A stretch of DNA of 64,000 nt from Beta vulgaris subsp. vulgaris (Eukaryota; Streptophyta; Magnoliopsida; Caryophyllales; Amaranthaceae): assembly GCF_026745355.1 (NCBI RefSeq), contig NC_079202.1, forward strand, positions 57,674,122 to 57,738,121, read 5' to 3'. The notes under the pieces are model-generated. The model did no database searches and was not told the DNA's origin. It was given only the letters and a program-made list of their open reading frames with translations. Positions 11,801 to 23,042 of this stretch are shown here, piece by piece. The first letter of the stretch is position 1; each line of letters opens with the position of its first letter. Position numbers and translations under genes: made by a program.

Positions 11801-12170
11801 AAGCTAAATTGAAGGAAATTGAGGTAACTTTACTTGGTCATTTATGGTTTTCTGGTACATACTATATGCAGCATTTGTTTTGTGTGAATGTATATGTGTG
11901 TGTGCTCATATAGTATAATATTGTTATGTAGATAGGTTGAGTTTAATGAGTTGGGTGTTGCATGAGCAGGAAGAATTGGAAAAAAAGAAGGCTGAATATG
12001 CAGAAAAGATAAAGAACATGGTAGCTCAAATCCACAAACAAACAGAAGAAAAGAGAGCAATGGTTCAAGCCAAAAAGGGAGAAGAGGTTCTTATGATCCA
12101 AGAGAAAGCTGCAAAATATCGAGCTACCGGATACGCCCCGAAAAAGATCTTAGGATGCATCTCATTTTAG
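8874..12170 (+). CDS. Remorin, five exons
   Basis: Plant-specific plasma-membrane protein that marks nanodomains and acts in cell-to-cell transport, symbiosis and immunity (family knowledge). Exons: 8874-9027, 10195-10242, 10665-10752, 11742-11823, 11970-12170; joined length 573 nt, 190 residues, with phases agreeing at every junction. Residues 1-55 are a disordered Pro/Ser/Thr-rich N-terminus (PPSSS, ISPPPAPATPEVTVAVVEK). From about residue 75 comes the conserved remorin C domain: ALAHVEQEKRLSFIKAWEESE, KKFSALDAWENSKKASLEAK, then a long coiled coil (EELEKKKAEYAEKIKNMVAQ) and the tail RATGYAPKKILGCISF. The last residues form the short membrane anchor with a Cys that is S-acylated in relatives. 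The reading frame continues past 9027 to 9212, but that part is intron. Introns 1 and 2 carry a MITE and a SINE. Ordinary length; looks functional. Confidence 0.93.
9243..9585. mobile_element. Stowaway-like MITE, 343 bp, in remorin intron 1
   Basis: Terminal repeats ctccctccgtcccaaaatat and the inverse are flanked by TA (9241-9242, 9586-9587). At one end the repeat is doubled (a second ...atattttgggaca just inside). It is roughly 90% identical by eye, over its whole length, to the inverted copy at 17651-17992. Confidence 0.9.
10406..10544 (-). mobile_element. tRNA-derived SINE, family C, in remorin intron 2
   Basis: On the minus strand it shows an A box tggccgagtggctaaga and a B box agttcgaatccc with tRNA-Ser/Leu-like spacing, and a short T run at the low-coordinate end (its A tail). 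It is flanked by a 17-bp duplication differing at two bases, aaaatgtcgtaaatatt (10389-10405) and aaaatgtcatgaatatt (10545-10561). It cannot be a working tRNA because no acceptor stem pairs. Confidence 0.78.
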
Positions 12171-12889
12171 ATCATTCAGATTTCAGGTTCAAATATTTAC
12201 TCCAAGATAATGCAGTTTCAATGTGAAATACAGTACTAGATTCACTAATTTAGTTTGTTTCTTCATGTGAGTAAGTTGTCTGACAATCCAGTGTAAACTG
12301 TGTATTACTAGGTAATTTGCTTTTGTTTCTTTGTATCAATAGAACAATTAATCTTTGTAAAAGAATCAATTATTATTATTAGGGAGTTTGGTGACGGTTT
12401 TTCCTCTTTACCATTGATATATTTTCTGTTGAACCCCAATGTATGTTGTGCACATGTGAGTTGTTTCACATTGGAGAAAGAGGAGTTTAAATTGCGAGAT
12501 GTAAGCAAAGCTTAAATTTCTAAAGTTCCTATAAAGAAATTTACATCATTTTGTATCATAAATTCATAACTTTGCAGTTAAAAATAAAGTGAAGATTCAA
12601 CCATATACTGATATACATATGTTCCAGTTCCAATCAAGGTGGTCAATGATTCTACAGATAACATTACAATCCCAAAACTCTGTGGGTACATCACAAAACA
12701 GATATAGTAGCATGGACCTGATCTGCATCTGACTGACTATCAAGAGAGGCCTTCTATTAGCTTAATCTGACCTAATATACATCACTAGATTGGAAAAATA
12801 ACTTCAAGGTACAACTATAATACTTACTACTGAAAGTGACCAAAAAAAACCCATATACCTGCAGTGAAAGTTGAAGAACACACAAACTA
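12171..12889. other. Convergent 3' flanks of remorin and MYB genes
   Basis: The two genes are transcribed towards each other here. The interval holds their 3' UTRs and no further gene. The MYB 3' UTR is to the right, within about 12600-12889. Confidence 0.5.
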
Positions 12890-15800
12890 TCAGAAGATAT
12901 TCAATAGTGGATTCATCATCCAAGGGAAGATGGAGTAGCCATCAACAGGATCTTCCAAGAAGCTCATGTCATTGCTTCCTGGGAAATCCAATAGCAGCTG
13001 TAATGCAGACTCGGATGAATCCTCTACCTCATTGGAGCTCGAAGAATCTGATCTTGTATTTACATCAACAATTTCGGTTTTAATTAAATCCTTAAACACA
13101 ATCTCTTCTTCTTGGTTATCCATTGTGAGACCTGAAGTAGAGGCACATTTTGTAGTAGACGTGGATGCTTGAGATATCGGGCTTTGGCATGCAATCGTTT
13201 CCTTCATTTCAAACTTTCGAAATGATTCTCCAACTTCAGAGTTCCAAAGGCGGAGGAAATGGTCAGAATCAAGGATCTCTGAAGAATGTGAGTTACACAG
13301 TAAAGACTCACTTGAAAGCCGGGCCTCAGCTTCAAGCCTTGCACTTTCCCATTGGGCCTTGTGGCGAGTAGAGGGGGATGCTGGGTATTTTGTAGTTGGC
13401 CCAGAAGATGTAGGAGACGGTTCATGGGTTTGAGGATCGAGGCCCATGCAAACAAGCCGTTTTCTCAAGTGGGTGTTCCACAAGTTCTTGATCTCATTAT
13501 CCGTTCTTCCTGGTAGTTGTGCAGCAATTGCAGCCCACCTGAAGCACAAAGTCTCAATGTAAGAACAATGTGTCTATTTGGATAAAGAGAAGACCAGTTT
13601 TCTTTGTCTAAAATGTTAGAGAGTCTAGTCAAAGTTACTAGAGACTTTAGAAGACTTCTACCTATAAGGCTATAACTAATGCAAAAGTGTATTATTGATT
13701 AAGAACTGATATGAGAGTACATTATGTGTTGTTACCAAGAGTTATCTACTCGGCAGACAGTACCTATTGCCTAGAATGGCATGCAGCTGAATAACAAGTT
13801 TTTCTTCTTCAGGAGTAAATGGACCGCGTTTAATGTCTGGCCTAAGATAATTTGTCCAACGAAGCCGACAACTCTTTCCACACCGAAGAAGACCTGCAAA
13901 AAAGAAAAATCTAGTCTTTTTACTAATTTCAATAGTAGCCTGAGTATTAGAACAGTATAAACACTATGAAATGAACAAGAATAAACATGAAGTCGCGGGA
14001 CTTAAAATGGAAGGTAATTGCACTTGTCATGGGCCCCGCTCTCTTTCCTCTCTCTTTTTTTCATCACTGAACGTGTATAGCAGATATTAGAAGGGCATGG
14101 TAACTAGGAGTTAATTTAACAGTGTTGATGTACATAGTGTGAATATCTAATGTGATTTATTTGTGAGCAAAGCACATGACAAAAGGATCTTCAAACATGG
14201 ATGATAATAGCAAAGGCTTGTCTTTAACATTATCCACAGTTTCGTGTATTCATATCACAAAGATGAAAGACCGATGACAATATAACGACCAAAATATTAA
14301 CTGATATACATCCATACATGACCAAAATGAATGGATTTAAACTGACCGAGTGCTAGTTTAAGCCTTTAAGGCATTCATTCAAGGTATTGTCATCATCTTG
14401 AGTTCATAATCATGTTCAGCGTCAATATTGTCATATCATATGCGTTTCTATACAATTATCTAAAAAAAGTTGTTGACTCCTAACAGACTTCAAAGATGCA
14501 TTCCCCATGCATGAAGAGCGTACTGAACTTAGTTGCCTAGAACTCATCGCAAAGTGAGTGCCTCAACACTAAGTTCCGATACTAGTCTCATAAGTCAGAT
14601 TGCCAAACATGAAGACTATGTGACATCCATCCTCGTGTTGCCTGGGTATATCTATGTAATTCCTAATGTTCAGCATATCCTAATTGGATATAAGTAGATA
14701 ATCACACAAGATATAAGGCCAACACCACCACCACGTATCCAAATTTTATATCCCACTTTATGTGCACCATATGTGTGTAGACTGTAGTTCATTTATTTTA
14801 CATCAGCATTATGGCCAACCACTTCTATATTAATGCATCATTAAACCAAGACATATATGTGGTACTCAAAAGTGGGACTTGATGTGTTCACTACTGAAAG
14901 ACATCAACACTGAAGGTCTCAATATTCCACCACAAGGTGTTGTTCATACCATGTTTTGCAACTACTCAGTGACGTATTGACAAGCTTAAAGTGTTTCTCA
15001 TTCTTGCATTGCTTCCAAAAATCTTACGTTTAAGTGATAAGCGTATAGATGCATATGAAAATGAATCTAGGACTATATCATGCATGGACAAGAGCTACTC
15101 AATTGCGTGAAGAACTATTAAAGACAATATATAGGTACACAATGATTAGGAATATGCATCGCGACGGATTCAGAAAGCGTAGGCTCATCATCTCCATGCA
15201 TGACTACAAAATCATGGATTCGTCTCATACTACAAGGAACAATCTAATGGAAGTTTTCCATTAATGATTTTATTTGCAAGTACATCAATCATTCTCAAGC
15301 ACATGGTTTGAACATTTCACCATTAACTCAAGCAACATAATTCAGTAGAATTTATTTCATACATAAATCTTTTGAATCACAATACTGTATCCTAAACTTT
15401 TTGGTGGTCACAAATTGAGCAGGAAATCCTAACATAAAGCCACATGATCTTTATTTGTATGGATAGTACTACTCAACAAACACATTGTCTATTTCACCTA
15501 AAATAACAAATAGCCACTTTCTTTTCTTTGCCTTTTAAGTTTTTAACTAACTAAACTGTTGAATGTGAGAATCAGGATTATAATTTGAGGAACTTCACAC
15601 AAAATTGTAAACTGATGGACCAAAAAGGCATAACTGTTGAGGGGTATTTTTTTTTTTACCATTTTGTCCTTGAGAAGAGTTTATCCATTCTCAAGCAAAG
15701 CAAAGCAATTCTAGTAAATTTTGATATAAAAAATATAATAATACTCCTAAATCAAAATTGAGGCCAACTATATCCTCTTTGGAAATTTTTTACGAGAACA

Positions 15801-16300
15801 AAATTGATCGAAGTAGGAAAAACTTTTTAAAACACAATGAGTATCTAAGAATGAAAAAAGAAACAATAACAAGCTTGATTGGTAAAAAAACCGAGATGGT
15901 ATTCAAGACCTAAGATCTAATTCCGTCATGACGAAAAATACTAAGAATAAATAACTATGACGCCCTTTGACAACATAATTCATAAATAAGCCACATGAGT
16001 TAAGACAATCAATTCATGTTAACCAATATGTAAAAACTCGTTTCAAACTTATGTGTCGTGCGCTATACATCATAGTTTCAACAAACGACTAGAGTTAACT
16101 TATACACTAAAACCTGATAAAACCCTTAACACATAGAGGAAAAACAGAGTAAAAGAGAGAGAAAGACCTGCATTTTTTGGGAGAGAACGCCAATTTCCAT
16201 GACCATGTTGGTTAATATATTTGACAAGAAGTTCATCTTCTTCAGTTGTCCATGGTCCTTTCTTCAACCCTAGCTTATCACAACAAGGAGATCTTCCCAT
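12890..16300 (-). CDS. MYB17: R2R3-MYB transcription factor, MYB17-like
   Basis: Minus-strand exons 16168-16300, 13764-13893 and 12890-13538 join in phase to a 303-residue protein. The start [20 protein letters not shown] and the two introns at the standard R2R3-MYB positions (after PKNA, and within Arg of GNR/WAAIA) are diagnostic. R2 covers about residues 14-61 and R3 about 67-112 ([25 protein letters not shown]). The C-terminal half carries [51 protein letters not shown] and [20 protein letters not shown]. From memory these match Arabidopsis MYB17 (LMI2), which helps LEAFY switch meristems to flowering, rather than the MIXTA/MYB106 branch of the same subgroup. The first intron is large (2.27 kb). 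An acidic, Leu-rich C-terminus suggests activation. Family is certain; orthology is likely. Confidence 0.92.
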
Positions 16301-17650
16301 TTTCTCTCTCCTAAATTTTTCCTCAATTTCAATTTCTGAGACAAACCCAGAATTTAAACAAAGAAAATAACAATAACCCAGATACCAATTTTCAAGAATT
16401 TCACTCAAAAGCTTCGAATTTTGACAGAAGAAAGATAACCCATTTTTTCAATCAACCCATAAAAGAAAAAAAGAGAGAGAAATAAATTGACAAAGATGAA
16501 GATTAAATGTATTTATAAAGCGAAATTGGGAAAAGTGGAAGTAAGCAATATCTATCTTGGGAAATCGAAGAAATAATTGTTGATATAAGAGAGAGAAATT
16601 TTGTACGATCAGCGAGTTTTAAGCTGAACTCTGTTTCTGCAAAAAAAAAACTATTGCAATAAATGAGACATATTGCTCTTTTGATATTACATTACATCAT
16701 TCAAATTAGTTTTTATAGCAGTAGAATTCTTGAAATCATTAAAAAAAAAAAAGATCAGGGTCATCAGAAATCAATGCAGTTTGATGTGAAATTGGAGGAG
16801 AGAGAGTGAGGGAGAAAACAGAGGAAGAAACTTTGAAGTTTTTTTGTAAAAAAAAAAAGGGAGGGGAAATTTACATTGAATAAGAGAGAGAAAAGAAGGA
16901 GCAAATGCAATAAATGAGAAAAGGAGAGATGGAAGGGAAGATAGGTAAAAGAGGAGAAGAGAGGAAGAGTTGCCAAAAACACATTAAATGGAGGTGACAG
17001 TCTGACATAGTACATCTTCTCATCCCAGTTTTTCATTTCTGGTCAAATAGTATTATACTAGTAGGGGCTCTCAAGGGTCTGTTCTCGTCGCCTTAAAAAT
17101 CTTTTGATCCGTTTCTTTTATGATTGTAATGTTTTGATTTTGGCGTTGGTTATGTAATTAGAGGTGGTAATCAGATGAGAAAATTCATGAGCTATTTGAG
17201 ATCAATTTGATGAAAATTAGACTCGAGTTAGTTGGAATAGAACTCAAGCTCGATTTAATATGTTGGGCAGGTTCAGTAAAAGTATAAATCCTGACTCGAG
17301 AACTTGTGAGAAGTTTGAAAATGACACAATTTTCAATTACTATCAAAAGTAAAGATGCTCAAATCCAATACTTTTTCTATCTCAAGGATAATTCTTATCA
17401 GACCAGACAATGCAAGCTACAAAGAATCGACTCGATTTAAATTCGCGCGGTCAATATTTGACTCTAGTGAGCTCGACTTGACAAGGTAGCGGATCAAGTC
17501 GAGCTAACTTAAATTTGAATTCAACTCGCACCATTAGTACCCATCTATGTACATACGGTAACCAAAATTTTGTGACTAGTACTTCTACATTATACAAACT
17601 TTTTGTTGTTTGCATGTAAGATATTGTTGAATTTATCTTAATATATAGTA
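16301..17650. other. MYB17-like 5' UTR and promoter region
   Basis: Upstream of the minus-strand ATG lie purine-rich runs (gagagaga, 16460-16480 and 16795-16935), read as CT tracts on the gene strand. No other gene is seen. At 17159-17545 is a possible hAT-like MITE (tagaggtggtaat at the left, a weak inverse at the right, ctcgag words inside). Its target duplication matches only 6 of 8 bases, so I do not list it separately. Confidence 0.4.
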
Positions 17651-17992
17651 CTCCCTCCGTCCCAAAATATAGTTCCCATTTCTATTTTGGATGTCCCAAA
17701 ATATAGTTTCCATTCCATATTTAGTTCCACATTTTTCCGTAATTTGTCTAGAAAAACCGTGTCCCATCATTTATTTGCTTCTTGAATTTTGTTTTTTCCT
17801 TTATTTATTCAACCAAAATGTTACAATTAATGTTATTTCACCAACTATTCTCCACTCTCTCCCCTAAAATCATCTTTTCCCATACAATATTTATTTAAAT
17901 AAACAAAAAATCTTTATTATCCCTCTTATATTCTACTTGCATAAATTACCGTGAAAAAAGGAAATGGGAACTATATTTTGAGACGAAGGGAG
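17651..17992. mobile_element. Stowaway-like MITE, 342 bp, inverted copy
   Basis: Ends ctccctccgtcccaaaatat / atattttgagacgaagggag are flanked by TA (17649-17650, 17993-17994). In reverse orientation it matches 9243-9585 almost throughout, including the doubled terminal repeat. It lies upstream of the MYB17-like gene. Confidence 0.9.
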
Positions 17993-17994
17993 TA

Positions 17995-19517
17995 TAAGAT
18001 TACAACTTTTTTTTTTACAACTAGATAACTAGAGATATTAATGGTCGATTTTGCCTTTTTGTTGTTTGACCAGGCCAACAAAAGGTTAGAAACCACCACC
18101 AAAAACACAACCACCAAGGATGTCTCTGTCTTTATCTCTCGATTGTGTATCAACAAGCATAGAACTAAGTCAAAATGTTGCAACTAGTAAATGATGGATG
18201 AAGTACCAAGTTTCAGGATTAATCATGTATGAATACAAAGTAAAATCATGATTGTAATGGTGTCATGATACGTCCTTTTCATATAAACTGAACTTATTAA
18301 TCCTGTTTGAATCTAAATAGTCTTGATTTGGCTTTATGTTTACACTTGATTATCTCTTGTTAATGCGAACAAAATGTAACCTAAAACTTATCTCTTTTAT
18401 ATTTTGTTCAACCTATTTTATTTAAATATTTACAAAATAAAAAAAAGAAAAGTTTTTAGAATTTATGTAATATTTATAACTAGTTTCATTAAGAATGTAA
18501 CCCATCAACTATAACTCCTTTAGCGGGTTGACCTCATGGGAAAGGGGCCAATCAATCGAATCTGACTGGCAAAATTGACTAGTTAAACTTGTTAGTGTTA
18601 TCAATTCATTATGGTCCTTCTCCTTATCTACCTACAAGAAAAATTAAGAACTTTTTCGGTTATTATCTAGTAAAAGTCTCAAACATTATCAAAGAAAAAC
18701 TATTGATATAAGATAACCATACGGATTTAATGGCATATATTCGATATCATATAATTTCGCTCAAATCATGCATCCATTGACAAATTTGAAGATAACAATT
18801 AGTATAAATTTACAAATGAAGGTATAAACATAGGACTATCCCCTACCTTAAAAAAATTTGCAAGCTCATAAAGCCATTTTGCCCTAGTTATGTTAGAAAA
18901 TCTTCAATCTTAGAGCAAAAATTTCAAAAGTAGAAAATGTGTATTGAGTCAAAGCCAAAATTCATACTTCCATGACCTAAACAAGTGTGTTAGTAGTCGG
19001 TGGCTTTTGGTGGATGGCTTATTGTGGAAAAGCTTTTGTATAGTACTATATATAGTAGCTAGAAACCTAAAACTGACTACACATAATAAATGAGTAAATG
19101 ACATAACACCAAAGGAACATGAACTGTCTGCTTGAGTTTACGATGGATGTGGAAATTAGGAGTACAAAGGTTTGAGAAAGGTTTAGGCTCCTAATGGGAT
19201 AAAGTTGCATTAGAGACATCTAAGATCAAGTGTTATCTTATTAATTAGGATGGTTATTAGACTGTTTGTTATATTAGGGTTGGGATTAGGATAAGTATGT
19301 TGTCAAAATTGTGGAGTTATATGGATTATGGAATGGGAAATAATATGAGTGGGTATGAAATTGTTTTTCACATGCATGTTATTACCTACCATGATTGTAT
19401 ATTTCGATATTTTTTACCATCAAAGATAAAATTGTAAATAAGTACATACACCCAAGTGCATGTAGAGGATGGTACACATTAGACGAATTAAACAATAACC
19501 CCAACCCATGAGTATGT
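17995..19517. other. Intergenic, nothing seen
   Basis: AT-rich spacer. No open frame with recognisable protein content, and no repeat with supported boundaries. Confidence 0.45.
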
Positions 19518-19796
19518 TTTTTTTATATATATATAAATGAGTGGCACTCTTGCTCAAATTTCGGCTAATTAATCAATACATTTCAAGTAGCAATAACATG
19601 ATATAGAAACAAGTAATTATTAGTTGATAAACAATTTACAACACTAAGATATGCTTTTTTATATATATAAATGAGTGCTCTTGCTCAAATTTCGGCTAAT
19701 TAATCAAGACATTTCAAGTAGCAATAACATGATATAGAAACAAGTAATTATTAGTTGATAAACAATTTACGACACTAAGATATGCACACACATAAA
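19518..19796 (+). repeat. Tandem duplication, about 134-bp unit, two copies
   Basis: The block from atatatataaatgagtg through gacactaagatatgc occurs at about 19518-19653 and again at 19654-19796. Apart from a 3-4 base gap near the start of the unit there are very few substitutions, so the duplication is recent. No coding content. Confidence 0.85.
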
Positions 19797-20110
19797 TAAT
19801 GCATGTACCAGCGTATTGTTGGTTACGCACAAGTTACACAAGTGGATAAATTATTTAAACAAAAGGATAGTGTTACTTTTGTCGACAAAATGATTTTACA
19901 CTCAACTTAACTTTAACAATCCAGGCACACCAATCATTACATAAAGTTTAACTAAACTTTTTTTTTTCTTATTATTCCTTATTAAACTTTATATATAAAC
20001 TTTTTTCTTATTAGTCCTTGTTAACTTTATATAGATTATAGCATCTTATTTGATACGGGCGAAATATAGTAATTTTGTCAGCCATAATCATGAACATTTA
20101 AGGAAAAGGG

Positions 20111-20730
20111 TAGAGGTGATCAACATGGACCCGCCTCGAAAATGAGCGGGTTTTCGGCAAGATCTTCCGGCTTGCGGTCGGGTCGGGTCCGATCCGACTT
20201 TTTGGACAAAAATTGTGTCACAAGGGATTTAAACATGAGAATACGCGTTCTTTTGTTTTTAGGTATGAGAAATTATTCTCATTGGTTGAAGTTCGAGACT
20301 CAAAATGAAGGTATTGGAATCTCGGATGCGGTCAACTTGACTCGATCAATAATGTTCTTCCCAAACTACATCAGAATGATAGACTTCCTCATCAATAGCT
20401 GCTTGATTCAGCAAATACAAGAGGGTTGTGCTGTATTGTTCGATCTGGTTTATTATAGTTTTTTCGAAGACGAATTTGATTTAGTCTTGTTTAATTGTAT
20501 CTTGTTTTACTTTAATACCTATTGTAGATGCCGTTTGGCCTTCAATTAATGAAATTTCTCTTTCAAAAAAAAAACATGAGAATATGCTATTTTTTGGCTC
20601 GACACGAGAATGCCCTTGAAAACTCCACATGACCCGGCCCGAATTAACGGATTTTGTCACGGATATTTCGTCTCGAGACTTTGACCTAAAACGGGTCATT
20701 TTTTTTTTCAAAGTCCGGCCATGATCACCT
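20111..20730. mobile_element. Candidate hAT-like MITE carrying a LINE insertion
   Basis: Left end tagaggtgatcaacatgg; right end, read inversely, aaaggtgatcatgg. The interior near both ends is made of cgggt/acccg words (gtcgggtcgggtccgatccg and the inverse), like other hAT-like elements in this window. The flanking 8-mers (gaaaaggg, ggaaaaag) match only loosely, so the boundaries are uncertain. A 5'-truncated LINE interrupts it. Confidence 0.5.
20247..20571 (+). mobile_element. 5'-truncated LINE insertion
   Basis: About 325 bp ending tgaaatttctctttc plus an A run, typical of plant L1 3' ends. It is flanked by a 16-base duplication, aaacatgagaatacgc (20231-20246) and aaacatgagaatatgc (20572-20587). 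The frame crossing it (to 20549) has no reverse-transcriptase motif, so only the extreme 3' region was copied. Confidence 0.75.
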
Positions 20731-21374
20731 TTGGAAAAAGGAATCAAAGGTGATGCCTTTTCAATGATCACAATATCATAAATGTGGTCAAATTTCGGCA
20801 GAACACCCACAAGTACCCATAAAGTTACTGTACTGTAAATACCTTTTCCTTTTCTCTTCACCAAGGCTAATTGGCTCTTGCTTGAAGACGAAGGCTAAGG
20901 ACAAAGAGACGTAAAGTAAAAGCAACAACCATGCATGGGTTTTAGCATTCACGATTGAAAATGCTTGTTAAGGCAAGTCTTTGCAAATTGTAACTACAAC
21001 TTTTATCTCAAGTAGTCAACTCCAATATTCACAAAAGAGAGATAAAAAGAATCAGTGTAGGGTTCATAAATCCATTTCATGTGGATTTATTAAAATCTTC
21101 GTTTTCATATGTTCAATGCAGAAAGTGTTCTTATGATTGTACATAAGAAGTGGTAATTTGTCCCAAAAATTGATCATAAGTGATGAGTCTGGTTGAATAG
21201 GAGACTCGTCCCATTCCTCCTAATGGAGCGGTGATGGGGTGAAAGTCCTACCCACCCACCATAGGTGACGGGAAACGATGGCTCTAATGTTGTACTTATC
21301 TCAACTCCGCCCCACCTCGTCCTTGCCTACTCAATGGGTGCAGTCTTTTCCGAAGAAAAATAATTATTTATTAA

Positions 21375-23039
21375 GGTGTCGTTTGGTTCGCGTAGGAAAT
21401 AACTTCCTATGAGAATTCTTATTTCCTGGGAAGTTATTTCCCTTGTAAATTCCCTTGGAATTGAGTTAAATTTGTTTGTTTGACATTATAGGAAATTGAA
21501 TTTCCTAGGAAGTTAATTCCCATGTTTTGTTTGGTTTACATATTTCCTAGGAAGTTAATTCCCAAACTTGTATTCCTATTTCCTTGCAATTTACCAACAT
21601 CTCTAAGCATCTCACATAACTTATAAAAACAAGCTCTGTCCATTCTAAGGTTATCCAAGCATGCTATGTCACTCCCTTGGATCATTGGCCTAATATTTAG
21701 AACTCTAGCTGTCAACCGCTCTTTAAGTGAATCATCAAACACAAATGATATAGGCTTAGGAATTTTAATGTTTGTAACGGAAGATACATGAGATGAAGTA
21801 TTATCTCCATAACCATGACCATAATCTGCCTATATATCACAATACAAGTTGCTGCAATCTTCTTTTGTTTACTTAAAGGAATGCGAGCCATTACTGTTTA
21901 ACAATTGAAAACAATGCAAATTTATAGATCATGATTAAATATGCATATATCTAGTAAAAGAGAAATAAAGAGTACAATATTCTATAAAACAAAAAGAAAT
22001 AAACACAAAGTATAGATATATATCATGTTCCTTAGTACTACTTTCTACAACCATTAACAATTGTATTTAGGAGTTGACTTTCCAATCAACCCATAACATC
22101 AACATATCTCCTCTGCATCACACTTATCATACTCTATAGTTGACAGTAAGATCAATGATCATCGACAACTTTCGGTCATTCAAGAAAACATCCCAAACTA
22201 AGTTTATCTCAATCTCATAAAAACTCTAATCATACTTTCCACCATCTTTCTTGTCCTTAAGCTCTCTTGCGTCTGCGGCTTTGCGCTCCACAAAATTATG
22301 ATTTCAATATTCTATATCTATTTTGTCAACTGTAAGTTCCAATTTAATTTTAATTTTTATAAAGGATACATATTTTCCCAATATCTAACATGAATGTAAT
22401 GAAAATCACTGTATTTTGATACGATAAAGGTAATTGAGCAAAAAAAAACACCAAATCCCACTTAAAATTAATTAAAATACAAACCTTTTAGTGCTAGAAT
22501 TTCTGACCCAATTTTCAGAATAAATTTTTTTTGATGTTTTTGGAGCTTATTTATGAGTTGAATATTAGATAAAATCTCAAAAGTATATAAAAAAAAACAC
22601 ACACACACACAATAAAGACTGAATACATATAGCAAGAAAAGGAGAGAGAAAGATCAAACCTTGCTTGTGAGATGACGAGAAGGAAAGATGGAGAATGCAG
22701 ATCAAAGTATTGGAGATTGCATGTAAAATGGAGGTGTGGGTTGTTACCTTATTGGGTGCAAACCCTCGTAATGAAATAATGAAGGCGGGGAAAAGCGCGC
22801 CTTTGTGAAAATAATCAAGGGCATGGTTGTCATTTCACAGCAAAAATAGACACAGGAAATGTAACTCACCGTGGGGGGGGTGGGTGAGTTACTTCCGGTG
22901 TTGCGAGGGAAATTGTAATTCCCTTGGAAATCTGAGTTCCTATGCTTTCCATATTTTTAGTCAACCAAACACAACAATATTTGGCCATTTCCTAGGAAAT
23001 TGTATTTCCAAGGAAATACATGTCCAACCAAACAACACC
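21375..23039 (-). mobile_element. PIF/Harbinger element, deletion derivative
   Basis: Terminal repeats ggtgtcgtttggttcg and ccaaccaaacaacacc (inverse) are flanked by TAA (21372-21374 and 23040-23042), the PIF/Harbinger target. Repeated ttcctaggaa/aagttaattccc words occupy both subterminal regions. Near the left end it retains the N-terminal part of a transposase on the minus strand. At 1665 bp it is too short for the usual transposase plus Myb-like protein, so it is internally deleted. Confidence 0.85.
21536..21891 (-). pseudogene. PIF/Harbinger transposase, N-terminal remnant
   Basis: From a possible ATG at 21889-21891 the minus strand reads MARIPLSKQKKIAATCIVIY, then shifts frame before KERLTARVLNIRPMI and LRMDRACFYKLCEMLRDVGK, followed by LQGNRNTS. 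The RMDR..FYKLC..LR..G.L..NRNTS block is typical of plant Harbinger/ALP1-like nucleases just ahead of the catalytic domain. Immediately after NTS the sequence turns into subterminal repeat, so the DDE domain has been deleted. Not functional. Confidence 0.8.
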
Positions 23040-23042
23040 TAA

